Assembly: GCF_009900715.1 (NCBI RefSeq)
Contig: NZ_JAAAJC010000001.1
Span: 981,216-1,045,215, forward strand
Direction of reading: 5' to 3'
Source: Halococcus salsus
Lineage (GTDB): Archaea > Halobacteriota > Halobacteria > Halobacteriales > Halococcaceae
DNA length: 64,000 bases
Numbering within the stretch: the stretch's first letter is position 1; every line of letters begins with the position of its first letter. The notes beneath the pieces were generated by a model that saw nothing but the letters and a program-made list of their open reading frames with translations, made no database searches and had not been told where the DNA came from. Shown piece after piece: positions 24,439 to 33,063 of this stretch. The position numbers and the translations under genes are program-made.

Positions 24439-26199
24439 ATGATATCAATGAAGCAGCTGGGCGCGATAGTGGTCGCGCTCGGTCTGCTCACCGTCGCGGT
24501 TCCGGCCTCGGGGGTCTCCTTGTTCGGCGGCGACCAGGTCGCGAACGCGGCGAGCCCACAGGCGGACGTATCGAACGGCGCGAACGCACAGGTCGAGTCG
24601 ACGGTGACCGAAACCGCCAACGAAACGACCGCAACCGCCTCTGACACGGCGACCGAAACCGCCACCGCAGCCGGCACGGCGACTGGGACGGCGTCCGGAG
24701 ACGGTGACCGGACGTTGCTCGACGTCTATCAGGACGCACGGACGTCCTACGAGGGGCTCCACGACCTGAGCGCGACGGTCGAGAGCGAGACTGTAGTCTC
24801 GAACGACGCCGGGAGCCAGTCCTACAACGCGAGCGCGAACGTCTCGTACAAGGCACCCGATATGTTCCGGCTCGACGTCCTCGAACCCGAGGCCCAGGCC
24901 GGCACCATCGTGGCCTCGAACGGCACCGCGGTGATGTACTACGACCCCGCGACCGACACCACGACGGCGATCCCGGCCGCGGAGCTCACCGGTGACGTCT
25001 CGCCGGCGAGCACGATGGGTGGAGCGGCGGGCGGCGTCTCGCAGGCCGACGCGATGGGCATGAACGCGAGCGCGATGGGGATGGGTGACCCCTCGGCGAT
25101 GCTGGCCGACAGCGACGTGACCTACGAGGGGACCGAGATGGTCGACGGCTACACGACCGACGTGGTCGCCATCGAGAGCGAGAACGAGTCGCTCGGCTAC
25201 ACCGCCTCGGCGACCGTCTACCTCGACCGGGCGTCGAGCGTGCCGGTGAAGGGCGTCTCGAACGTCACCCTCACGACCGAGGGTGAGACGACCACGATCA
25301 ACACCTCGTTCCTCGTGAGCGACCTCGCGGTCAACGCGGGCATCCCGAACGCCACCTTCGACCTCGCCGACGGCGACGTGACGCCGGTCGAGGAGCGGCC
25401 GATGCCCCAGAACGCGACGTACTACCAGGTGGACTTCGTGACGGGCGAGCCGATCGAGGAACTCCGGAGCGACGAGGGCTACTACACCCCCGATAGACTG
25501 GTCCGCTTCGCGCACGGCAACACCGATTCGGGCGTCACGCGCGTCTCCGACGGCGAGTTCGTGACCGACGAAACGGTGGCCGACCGGATCGAGAGCGAGG
25601 ACATCGCGGTCGAGGACGACACCGCGACGATCACCTTCACCGTCAGCGAGGGCGAGCCGATCGACCTCACCCTCGCGAGCTACGAGAAGCCCGGCCCCGG
25701 CTGGAGCCCCCAGACCGAGGCCGACCAGGTGTTCGTCGACAGCGACACCGAGACCTTCGAGTCGGGAACCCACACGCTGACCGTCGACCTCCCCGACGAG
25801 AGTACGGAGGACTCGACGGTGACGACCACGGCGACAGCGACCGAAACGGAGACGACGGCGGCAGCCGAGACGACGGCGACGGCAACCGAAACGATGGAGA
25901 CGGAGACGCCGACGTCGAGTGCAACGGACACGGCGACGGCGACCGAAACCGCGACAGCGACCGATACGGCGGCGGCGACCGACACTGCAACGGCGACCGA
26001 AACCGCGACGACGACCGAAACCGCGACGGCGACAGCAAGCGCCGCAGCGGCGAGTGATGCTTCGGGCGACGACCTCAACTGTGACGATTTCCCGAGCCAG
26101 GAAGCCGCACAGCAGAACCTCGAGAACAATCCGAGCGACCCGAACCAGCTCGACGGTGACGACGACGGCGACGCCTGCGAGTCGGGTGTGGACTCGTAG
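24439..26199 (+). CDS. Secreted LolA-like protein with Thr-rich stalk and C-terminal excalibur domain
   Basis: This 586-residue exported protein has a hydrophobic signal peptide (~5-25). A Thr/Ala/Glu-rich stretch follows, and residues ~90-310 resemble LolA/RseB-type lipoprotein-carrier domains as found in haloarchaeal surface proteins (DVYQDARTSYEGLHDLSATVES and YKAPDMFRLDVLEP). A second beta-rich domain (~320-450) comes next. A ~90-residue imperfect TATETATATDT-like stalk leads to a C-terminal 37-residue excalibur calcium-binding motif (LNCDDFPSQEAAQ, then DGDDDGDACE). Excalibur is typical of bacterial surface proteins. There is no lipobox or PGF-CTERM. The start at 24439 fits the leaderless promoter; an in-frame ATG at 24448 is the alternative. 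Confidence 0.82.
   Translation: MISMKQLGAIVVALGLLTVAVPASGVSLFGGDQVANAASPQADVSNGANAQVESTVTETANETTATASDTATETATAAGTATGTASGDGDRTLLDVYQDARTSYEGLHDLSATVESETVVSNDAGSQSYNASANVSYKAPDMFRLDVLEPEAQAGTIVASNGTAVMYYDPATDTTTAIPAAELTGDVSPASTMGGAAGGVSQADAMGMNASAMGMGDPSAMLADSDVTYEGTEMVDGYTTDVVAIESENESLGYTASATVYLDRASSVPVKGVSNVTLTTEGETTTINTSFLVSDLAVNAGIPNATFDLADGDVTPVEERPMPQNATYYQVDFVTGEPIEELRSDEGYYTPDRLVRFAHGNTDSGVTRVSDGEFVTDETVADRIESEDIAVEDDTATITFTVSEGEPIDLTLASYEKPGPGWSPQTEADQVFVDSDTETFESGTHTLTVDLPDESTEDSTVTTTATATETETTAAAETTATATETMETETPTSSATDTATATETATATDTAAATDTATATETATTTETATATASAAAASDASGDDLNCDDFPSQEAAQQNLENNPSDPNQLDGDDDGDACESGVDS
25810..26045 (+). repeat. Degenerate ACCGAAACGGCGAC-type coding repeat (Thr-rich stalk)
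   Basis: About 235 bases of imperfect 6- to 12-base repeats (variants of gcgacggcgaccgaaacc) encode the Thr/Ala/Glu/Asp-rich stalk of the LolA-like protein. A shorter run of the same type is at 24600-24690 near the N-terminus. It is likely prone to length variation by slippage, and its threonines are candidates for O-glycosylation. Confidence 0.8.
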
Positions 26200-26477
26200 T
26201 CACGAACCGAATCGGACGAACCGAACGTTTCGAGGGGATACATCGGATTTCGGTCGGGATCGCTCGAACCACGTTCTGCTCGCACGTTTCTCACACACCG
26301 TTTCGGATGAACGACCGCTCTCGCTTCGTGCGCCGTTCGTCCTCATCCGCTACGACCGGCGTCCCGGCTCTCACTCTTCTCTCGACACCAGTGAGTGCGC
26401 TGGGGCGGAACGAATGGATGCATAGCGGGGTGTGGAACGGCGGAAGAACTATCTCATCGCTGGCAATTCGATAACGA

Positions 26478-27107
26478 ATGAGACTCGTCCTCGATTACGG
26501 TGGCGTCCTCGCCGACCACGTCGACGAGCGGGAGTACGCACACCTGCTTGGCGTCTCCCCGGACCGGGACCCCTACCCCGGCTGGTTGGCCTACTACCTC
26601 TTTCGGACCGGGTTTCTGGACACCGAAGCCCAGTACGTCGACCTGCTGTCGACGCTGACCGGCGCGACCGAGGCGGACTGTCGCGAGTACGTCGAGCGGA
26701 CGTGGCTCGATCCAGCGTTTCCGGCGGAACGCGTGGAACTCCTCACCGAACTGGCGACCCAGCACTCCCTCGTGTTGCTCGGCAACATGGTGAAGCCCTG
26801 GGTCGAGTCGGTGCTTCGGGACCACGGGGTCCGGGACTGTTTCGATGCGCTCCTGGTTTCGAGCGAGCTGGAACGGCCGAAGCCACATCCGCGGGGCTAC
26901 GTCCGTAGCATGGAGGGGACGAACGAGACGGTCGTGATGGTCAGCGACGAGTTCAACGAGGACCTCCTGATGGCCCAGTGTCTCGGGATGACGACGGTCT
27001 GGGTCGAGAACGAGGACGACGAGGAACCGTACCGGCGGCCCGACTACACCATCGAGGATTTCACAGTGCTTCCAGCGGTCCTCGATCGGATACGGCGTTC
27101 GAACTGA
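26478..27107 (+). CDS. HAD-superfamily hydrolase
   Basis: This 209-residue protein starts directly with the HAD nucleophile motif, MRLVLDYGGVLADH (Asp6). Motif II is in LLGNMV, motif III lysine in ERPKPHP, and motif IV in VMVSDEFNEDL. The second Asp of motif I is Gly, as in the haloacid-dehalogenase/epoxide-hydrolase branch, so a phosphatase role is less certain. The substrate is unknown. The preceding 278 bases (26200-26477) hold no gene that I can support. Confidence 0.85.
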   Translation: MRLVLDYGGVLADHVDEREYAHLLGVSPDRDPYPGWLAYYLFRTGFLDTEAQYVDLLSTLTGATEADCREYVERTWLDPAFPAERVELLTELATQHSLVLLGNMVKPWVESVLRDHGVRDCFDALLVSSELERPKPHPRGYVRSMEGTNETVVMVSDEFNEDLLMAQCLGMTTVWVENEDDEEPYRRPDYTIEDFTVLPAVLDRIRRSN

Positions 27108-27187
27108 GCGAACGATCACTTTCCGATGAGAGGCGGTTCGGCGGCGAGCGCGCCGGTCGGTGGACTTCACAGGGTCCGGGCCCGTCC

Positions 27188-28636
27188 TCAGTCGTCGGCC
27201 GGGCTCGCACCGGGTCGGTAGCTCCGACTGACGCGCTTCCACTCGCCGGTGGCGAGTCGGTAGTAGTTGAGGGCGGCCGGCACGGTGGTCTCGGCCGCGA
27301 AGGAGAGGTAGATCCCCCAGACCCCGAGCGGCGTCGTCGCGCCGAGGTAGGCCAGCGGGATCGCGACGAAGAACGTTCCGACCGCCTGGCTCGCGAACGG
27401 CCAGCGCGTGTCGCCGCTCGCGTCGAGCGGGCCGGCAGCGCCACCCGTGACCCCCTGGAAGACGATGGCGATACAGGCCGCCGAGACCATCGAGACCGCG
27501 AGCGGGATCGCGGGGCTGGTCGGGTTGTCGACGAACGCCCGGACGATCGGTTCCGAGAGGACGAACACCACGGCCGCCGAGAGCAGGTAGACGCCGACCG
27601 CGAACCGGACGATCTCGAAGCCGTAGGCCTCGGCGGTCTCCTCGTGGTTCTGGCCGAGTTCCTGACCGACGAGGCTGGAGGAGGCGAGCCCGAAGCCCCA
27701 GCCGGGCGTGTTCATCAGCCCCCAGATCCGTCTGGCGATGACGTAGGCGGCGACCACCTCGGTGCCGAAGAGGCCGACGATCGCGAGCATCGGGAACTCC
27801 GCGACGGTCCAGACGAGGTTGCGACCCATCACCGGGGTGCCGATATCGACGAGCTGCGAGACGAACTCGCGGTCGAGGTACGACCCCAGGGGGTCGATCC
27901 GGACGGGGAACTCGCCGATGCCGGGGAACCGGCCCGCGACGAGCCCGGTCGCGAACACACCGCAGACGACCGCGTTCGAGACCACGGTCCCGATGGCCGC
28001 ACCGACGACACCCATCCCGAGCCCGAAGATCAGCGCCGCGTTGATGAGGCCGTTGGCGACCGCCCCCGCCGACCGGAGGATCATCGGTGTGCGGGCGTCG
28101 TTGAAGCCGATGAAGACCCGACTCCCGATGAGGTTGAGCGCCGCGAACGGCACGCCGAGCGAGACCACTTGGAGGTACGACGCACCGAGCGCGGCCGCTC
28201 GCGGGTCGCTGGTCATGAGCCCGACGAGGTCGGGCGCGAACACCCAGAATATCGCGACGATCGGGAGGGTGAGGCCGACGACGACGGCGGTGCTCGACCG
28301 GACCGTCTGGCCGATCCCGTCGTGCTCGCCCGCGCCGTAGCGCTGGGAGACGAGCGCGATCGTGCCCGCGGCGATCCCGCCGCCGATGGCGAAACCGAGC
28401 CCCCAGAACGGGCCGGCGAAGCCGACGCCCGCGATGCCCGCCGAGCCGACCGCGATGCCGACCATCGCGACGTCGACGGCGTTCTTCGACATTCTGGCGA
28501 TGCCGGTGACGATACGGGGCCACGCGAGATCAGTGGTCCGGCGCGCACGTTGCCGGTCGATGATCCCGAGCCAGGACAGCACGAAACCGACGGCCGAAAC
28601 GAGAAACCGGATAGGGTTTGGAACGGATAGCAACAC
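27188..28636 (-). CDS. MATE-family multidrug/toxin efflux transporter
   Basis: This 482-residue, twelve-helix MATE transporter has internal repeat segments TDLAWPRIVTGIARMSKNAVDVAMVG and GFAGPFWGLGFAIGGGIAAG. A second half begins after residue ~240 with IGTPVMGRNLVWTVAEFPMLAIVGLFG. These proteins export cationic compounds using Na+ or H+ gradients. The GTG start at 28636 gives an N-terminal amphipathic extension shared by haloarchaeal relatives. The gene is divergent from the hypothetical gene at 28933. Confidence 0.92.
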   Translation of the reverse strand: MLLSVPNPIRFLVSAVGFVLSWLGIIDRQRARRTTDLAWPRIVTGIARMSKNAVDVAMVGIAVGSAGIAGVGFAGPFWGLGFAIGGGIAAGTIALVSQRYGAGEHDGIGQTVRSSTAVVVGLTLPIVAIFWVFAPDLVGLMTSDPRAAALGASYLQVVSLGVPFAALNLIGSRVFIGFNDARTPMILRSAGAVANGLINAALIFGLGMGVVGAAIGTVVSNAVVCGVFATGLVAGRFPGIGEFPVRIDPLGSYLDREFVSQLVDIGTPVMGRNLVWTVAEFPMLAIVGLFGTEVVAAYVIARRIWGLMNTPGWGFGLASSSLVGQELGQNHEETAEAYGFEIVRFAVGVYLLSAAVVFVLSEPIVRAFVDNPTSPAIPLAVSMVSAACIAIVFQGVTGGAAGPLDASGDTRWPFASQAVGTFFVAIPLAYLGATTPLGVWGIYLSFAAETTVPAALNYYRLATGEWKRVSRSYRPGASPADD

Positions 28637-28675
28637 CCTCCCTACCCGATCGCGACGTAAAGGCGTTTCAGTATG

Positions 28676-28775
28676 ATTCGTATATACTGTACAAATATGG
28701 ATGAAAACTTGGTGAAATTCCGAGTTACATCCTCACACGGACCGGTTTTCTCCGATTTTATATCACGATCTATTT
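28676..28775. promoter_or_regulatory. A+T-rich divergent promoter region
   Basis: In the 296-base gap 28637-28932, about 100 bases are unusually A+T-rich. They include the palindromes GTATATAC (28680-28687) and TGTACA (28688-28693), and a TTTATATC near 28756-28763. They probably contain TATA boxes for both the MATE gene (minus) and the gene at 28933 (plus). No coding region or RNA is seen. Confidence 0.45.
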
Positions 28776-28932
28776 TGTTGTCGGTCGACACGTCTCGTCG
28801 ATCGGCGGCCATCGACGGAGTTTAGGGCCGCCACCGGCTCGTGGGACCATGGTCGCACAGACGATGGATCGTGTTCCGCGATAGCCGTCCCGACCGCCGC
28901 CCGTTCTCCCGTCAATCGTGTGGTGAGCGGCG

Positions 28933-29742
28933 GTGACCGGCATCGCCACCTTCTCGATGGCCGGCTTCGACGGGGTCGCGCTCAAACCGACCGAGGTCGA
29001 CCTCGACCGGGTCAGCCTCGACGGGGTCGAAAGGGCGGTGATCGACTACGAGGGTCGCGAACGGGTCCCGAGTTCGGAACGACTCGCCGACCTCGCGCAG
29101 GGGACCGACCTCCGGGTCACGACGCCGGTCCGTGCCGACGGCTTCGACCCGCTGGGCGACGACCGGCTCGCGGCCCGCCTCCCCCCGAACGTGGGTCGGG
29201 TGGTCGTCGCCGGCAACCCGGCGTATCTCTCGGCGAACGAACGGAGTCGTGCGATCGCGCCACGACTCGGCGCGGCCCGCGAGCGCTCGCCGGGCGCGTG
29301 GGTCGGCACCGAGGGCGTCGAGCGGATCGCGCTCGCGGCGGGTGGCACACAGTTCGAGCTCCTCGAACCCACGACCCTCCGCGAGGTGCGAGCGCTCCGC
29401 GCGGCGGGCTTCGAGGGCGGGATAGCCGTCTACGCACCGGTCGTCTTCAGCGAGGACGAGGACGTCCTCCTCGACGCGCTCGGTGGCTACGTCTCCCGCC
29501 GGGGCTCGGTCGCGGCGTCGCTCGATGCCGCAGCCGACACGTCGGGGGCCGCCGCGGACGGCACCGCGACCGACGCGACGGCCACCGGTCGGTCGCGCTC
29601 GGTGTTGCTCTCGGCCACCGAGGGGTTCGCGCTCGCGGGCCCGCCCGAGACGGTCGACGAACGAGTCGACGAGCTCCGGGCCGCCGGCGTCGACGTCCTC
29701 GTCGGCTATCCGGCGCGCGGGCCGACCGCGTTCGGCCACTGA
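28933..29742 (+). CDS. Haloarchaeal conserved hypothetical protein (DUF7388-like)
   Basis: This 269-residue alpha/beta protein lacks a recognised catalytic motif. Strands VVVAGNPAYLS, GGTQFELLEPTTL and GIAVYAPVVFSE, and the C-terminal DERVDELRAAGVDVLVGYPARGP, suggest a TIM-barrel-like fold reminiscent of luciferase-type monooxygenases. This may be the haloarchaeal DUF7388 family; the name is from memory. Start GTG at 28933. Neighbours do not suggest a role. Confidence 0.7.
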   Translation: MTGIATFSMAGFDGVALKPTEVDLDRVSLDGVERAVIDYEGRERVPSSERLADLAQGTDLRVTTPVRADGFDPLGDDRLAARLPPNVGRVVVAGNPAYLSANERSRAIAPRLGAARERSPGAWVGTEGVERIALAAGGTQFELLEPTTLREVRALRAAGFEGGIAVYAPVVFSEDEDVLLDALGGYVSRRGSVAASLDAAADTSGAAADGTATDATATGRSRSVLLSATEGFALAGPPETVDERVDELRAAGVDVLVGYPARGPTAFGH

Positions 29743-29794
29743 CGGCTGACCGACGAAGACATCACAGGAGAGCTTCCGTCCGACCACTGGTCCC

Positions 29795-30463
29795 TCAGCC
29801 CCGACCGGCGAGGTCGTCGCGGGTGTCGACATCGGCCCGGACGCCCCGGTCGTCGGTCTCGACGACCGCCCCGCGGTCGGCGTCGAGGAGCACCGGTTTC
29901 CCACCCACGTCGCCGCGGACCGCGCGGAGCGCCGGGAAGTGCCGCTCGTCGAAGAGCACGGGGTTCCCGCGGCGGCCGTCGTGGCTCGCCGCGATCGCAT
30001 CGGCGAGGCCTGCCCGATAGGCGTCGACGAGCAGGTCCACGGTTTCGGGGTCGACTCCCGGCATATCACCTGGGAGGAACACGACCGCGTTCGCCCCGAC
30101 CTCGGCCGCCGCGTCCACGCCCGCCCGAACGGACGTCGAGAGCCCACGTTCGTAGTCGGGGTTCGTGACGAATCGAAGGTCCTCGGAATCGCCCTCATCC
30201 TGGGCGAGCGCGTCCCGAACCGCCGCCGCGTCGCAACCGAGCACCGCGACCAGCCCCGAGAGCCGGGCGTCGCGGAGGGTGCGGGCCGCGTGGCGGACCA
30301 GCGGTTCGCCGTCGACGTCGGCGAGGAGCTTGTTCGCCACGCCGAACCGGCTGCTGGTACCCGCGGCGAGGAGCACCCCGACTACCGTCGGATCCGCGGA
30401 CCGCTCCACATCGAGTGCGTCCCGCACCGTGGCCGGCGAGAGCCGACGGAGGTCGTTGGTCAT
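29795..30463 (-). CDS. Molybdenum cofactor nucleotidyltransferase, MocA/MobA-like
   Basis: This 222-residue protein has the nucleotidyltransferase signature VGVLLAAGTSSRFGVANKLLADVDGEPLV at ~27-55 and FLPGDMPGVDPETV in the active-site loop. That pattern fits MocA (CTP:molybdopterin cytidylyltransferase), which supplies the dinucleotide cofactor used by hydroxylases of the CoxL/xanthine dehydrogenase family. Its ATG overlaps the moeA stop by four bases, and both are divergent from the cox-like operon that would need this cofactor. MobA (GMP transfer) is less likely in this context. Confidence 0.85.
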   Translation of the reverse strand: MTNDLRRLSPATVRDALDVERSADPTVVGVLLAAGTSSRFGVANKLLADVDGEPLVRHAARTLRDARLSGLVAVLGCDAAAVRDALAQDEGDSEDLRFVTNPDYERGLSTSVRAGVDAAAEVGANAVVFLPGDMPGVDPETVDLLVDAYRAGLADAIAASHDGRRGNPVLFDERHFPALRAVRGDVGGKPVLLDADRGAVVETDDRGVRADVDTRDDLAGRG

Positions 30464-31668
30464 TCGACCACCGAGTACGGGACGACCTCGATAGTTTCGT
30501 CGGATCCGAGCGACGAGTCGGTGAGCACGAAGCCGTCGGCGAGCGTGGCGCGCGTGCTCGCGGCGACGAGCCCCGCCGCGAACCGCTCCTCGTAGAGCGG
30601 GAGCGGCGAATCGACGTGCCCGAGCGGCATCGCCGTCCGGCCCTCGTCCCCGACTTCGAGAATCACTGGAACGGCGTACTCGATCCCGTCGTCGGGGACC
30701 GAGACAGCGCGGGCGAATTCGGCGGTCGTCGTCGGCATCGCCGTCCTGCCGACGAACAGCGCCCGAGCGACGAGCACCGCGGCGGTGTGGGCCGCGATGG
30801 GCTTGCCCGGCAACCCGACCACCGGGGTGTCGTTCACCAGTGCCGCGGTCACGGGTCGGCCCGGTCGGAGCGCCACGCCGGCGAACAGCCGCTCGTGGTC
30901 GGCGAGTACGTCCGAGACGTGGTCGGCGGCCCCGACGCTCGTCCCGCCGGTGGTGAGGACGGCGTCGTGGTTGGCGGCCGCGTCGGTGATGGCGCTCGCG
31001 ACCCCATCCGGATCGTCCGAGACGGTCCTCGGAGCCGACGGCTCGCCGCCCCACCGACGGACGAGGCCGGCGAGGAAGCCCGAGTCCCGGTCGGGCTGGC
31101 GACCCTCGTGGATCTCGGTACCGGTGGCGACGACGGCGACCGACGGTGGGCGGCGGACCCGAACCGACTCGACCCCGACGTCGGTCAGCAGCGCCGCGTG
31201 TCGCGGGGCGAGCCGGTCGCCGGCCGCGAACAGCCGCTCGTCCGCCGACGCGGTGGTTCCCCGACGGATCACGTTGGTGCCCCCCGCGAGACCGGGGTCC
31301 GTGAGTCGGTCGTCCGCCACGGTCGCGTCCTCGCGCGGGACGACGGCGTCGGCCCGCTCGGGCAGCGGTGCACCGGTCGCGACCGCGACGGCTTCGTCGG
31401 GGTCGGTTCGTGGGGGGGCGTCCTCGGGGGCGACGCTGCCGACGACCGTTCGCGAGCCCTCGTCGGCGGCCGCGACGGCGTAGCCGTCCATCGTGGCGTA
31501 GTCCGTCGGCGGCACGTCGCGGGGCGAGCGCACCGCCTCGGCGAGCGTTCGACCGGCGCTCTCGGCGGGTCCAACGGATTCGGTCGGGAGCGCCCCGAGG
31601 AACCCGGACCGGTGTTCGAGGAGCCGGTCGACCGCGGTCGAGCGCGCCACCATCTCGAGTTCGACCAT
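30460..31668 (-). CDS. moeA: Molybdopterin molybdotransferase MoeA
   Basis: This 402-residue MoeA inserts molybdate into molybdopterin. Characteristic segments are RDVPPTDYATMDGYAV near residue 60, GAPLPERADAVVPREDA, GDRLAPRHAALLTDVG, VATGTEI, the TTGGTSVGAADHV block, and VVGLPGKPIAA. Domain order and length are standard. It is first in a two-gene operon with mocA and is divergent from coxG across 210 bases. The products of the pair should mature the CoxL-type enzyme next door. Confidence 0.93.
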   Translation of the reverse strand: MVELEMVARSTAVDRLLEHRSGFLGALPTESVGPAESAGRTLAEAVRSPRDVPPTDYATMDGYAVAAADEGSRTVVGSVAPEDAPPRTDPDEAVAVATGAPLPERADAVVPREDATVADDRLTDPGLAGGTNVIRRGTTASADERLFAAGDRLAPRHAALLTDVGVESVRVRRPPSVAVVATGTEIHEGRQPDRDSGFLAGLVRRWGGEPSAPRTVSDDPDGVASAITDAAANHDAVLTTGGTSVGAADHVSDVLADHERLFAGVALRPGRPVTAALVNDTPVVGLPGKPIAAHTAAVLVARALFVGRTAMPTTTAEFARAVSVPDDGIEYAVPVILEVGDEGRTAMPLGHVDSPLPLYEERFAAGLVAASTRATLADGFVLTDSSLGSDETIEVVPYSVVE

Positions 31669-31784
31669 GACACGGTTACGGCGAACCGGCGGAATACGCT
31701 GTCGGCGTCTCCCCGGCCGTCGAACCCAGCTCGATCCGCCGTCGCCCGTGGGGACGACTCCGCCCTCGGTCGGTCGTGAGAATA

Positions 31785-31794
31785 AGGCGCGCCT
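31785..31794. repeat. 10-bp perfect palindrome in the moeA/coxG divergent gap
   Basis: AGGCGCGCCT reads the same on both strands. It lies between the divergent moeA and cox-like operons, flanked by A/T-rich GAATA and AAACTATC. It could be an operator shared by both, but there is no direct evidence. Confidence 0.3.
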
Positions 31795-31878
31795 AAACTA
31801 TCAGGATCGACACTAATCTTTTTGTCTTCGAAGGCCGCAGTAGCACGAAGGCAGCGCGTCCTGCCGAGGATACCTGAC

Positions 31879-32544
31879 ATGGAATTCAATGGGACGTTCG
31901 AACTGGAGGACACCACGGTCGACGAGGTCTGGCTCGCGCTCTCGGACCCGGTGATGATCGAGAACGCGCTTCCGGGCTGTCAGTTCCTCGTGCCGGTCGA
32001 GGACGAGGACGTCGACTTCGACGCGCTCCGCGAGGAGCACGGCGATAGGGACGTCGAACCGACGTCGGACCCGGAGGTGATCGCGAACCGCGCGTTCGAG
32101 GAGGGGCAGACCTACGCCACGGTGATCGGCATCAGCATCGGGCCGGTGAACCCCACCTTCGAGACGGTGGTGACCATCGATCACCGCGAGCAGCCGGAGA
32201 TGAAGGCCTCGGGCGAGGGCTCGGCGGGCGACAGCTCGTTCGAGATGAACGCCTGGATGGACCTCGACGGGACCGACGACGGTGTCGAGGTCGACTGGCG
32301 CGCCGAGGCCGAGGTGTTCGGCCGGATCGCGTCGATGGGCCAGCGCGTCATCAACCCCGCCGCGAACCAGGTCGTCAAGCGGTTCTTCTCCTCGGTCCAG
32401 AGCGAGATCCGCGACCGGGAGATCGCCGACAGCGAGGCGATCGACGCGGACGAAGGCGAGGTGGACGACGCGGCGGCGGAGACGGAGGCATCGAACGACG
32501 GCGGCATCGTCGATCGGATCCTCGGGCGGTCACGGAGTAACTGA
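31879..32544 (+). CDS. coxG: CoxG-like SRPBCC protein (CO dehydrogenase subunit G family)
   Basis: This 221-residue protein begins with the typical MEFNGTFELEDTTVDEVWLALSDPVMIENALPGC of CoxG proteins, a START/SRPBCC lipid-binding fold. It has an acidic C-terminal tail ending in a basic helix. CoxG is thought to anchor or recruit the molybdenum hydroxylase to the membrane. It is the first gene of the cox-like operon: its stop is two bases before coxS. The ATG at 31879 is used because the motif begins there. Confidence 0.88.
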   Translation: MEFNGTFELEDTTVDEVWLALSDPVMIENALPGCQFLVPVEDEDVDFDALREEHGDRDVEPTSDPEVIANRAFEEGQTYATVIGISIGPVNPTFETVVTIDHREQPEMKASGEGSAGDSSFEMNAWMDLDGTDDGVEVDWRAEAEVFGRIASMGQRVINPAANQVVKRFFSSVQSEIRDREIADSEAIDADEGEVDDAAAETEASNDGGIVDRILGRSRSN

Positions 32545-32546
32545 CA

Positions 32547-33062
32547 ATGGCAGAACACGACATCGAACTCAGCGTCAACGGCACGGCACACGAACTCAGC
32601 GTGGACTCGCGAACGTTGCTGGTCCACGCGCTCCGCGACGAGCTCGGCTATACGGGCACGAACGTCGGCTGTGAGAGCTCGACCTGCGGGGCCTGTACGA
32701 TCCACCTCGACGGCGAGGCGGTGAAGTCCTGTACCCTGCTCGCGGTCCAGGCCGACGGCCGCGAGGTCACGACCGTCGAGGGGCTCGCCGAGGACGGCAC
32801 CTACGCCCCGATCCAGGAGGGCTTCCAGAAGGAACACGGCCTCCAGTGTGGGTTCTGTACGCCCGGGATGATGCTCGCGGCGAACGACCTCCTCGCGCGA
32901 AACCCGGACCCCAGCGAGGAGGAGATCCGGGAGGCGATCGAGGGGAACCTCTGTCGGTGTACTGGCTATCAGAACATCGTCAACGCCGTCGAGTACGCCG
33001 CCGACCACATGGACCAGGAGGTCGCGGCCGACGGTGGCAGCGACCGCGTGGAGGGCGAGTGA
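32547..33062 (+). CDS. coxS: Molybdenum hydroxylase small subunit, 2x[2Fe-2S] (CoxS-like)
   Basis: This 171-residue iron-sulfur subunit binds the plant-type cluster through Cys42, Cys47, Cys50 and Cys62 (CESSTCGAC ... SC). The second cluster is bound through Cys101, Cys104, Cys136 and Cys138 ([10 protein letters not shown] and LCRCTGYQN). It carries electrons from the molybdenum site in CoxL to FAD in CoxM. The gene is packed between coxG (two bases) and coxL (one base). Confidence 0.95.
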   Translation: MAEHDIELSVNGTAHELSVDSRTLLVHALRDELGYTGTNVGCESSTCGACTIHLDGEAVKSCTLLAVQADGREVTTVEGLAEDGTYAPIQEGFQKEHGLQCGFCTPGMMLAANDLLARNPDPSEEEIREAIEGNLCRCTGYQNIVNAVEYAADHMDQEVAADGGSDRVEGE

Positions 33063-33063
33063 G

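Noticed and set aside
25810-26045. Short repeats that could suggest a CRISPR array or satellite
   Set aside because: Repeats are degenerate, lack unique spacers of constant length and lie in frame within the Thr-rich stalk of a secreted protein.
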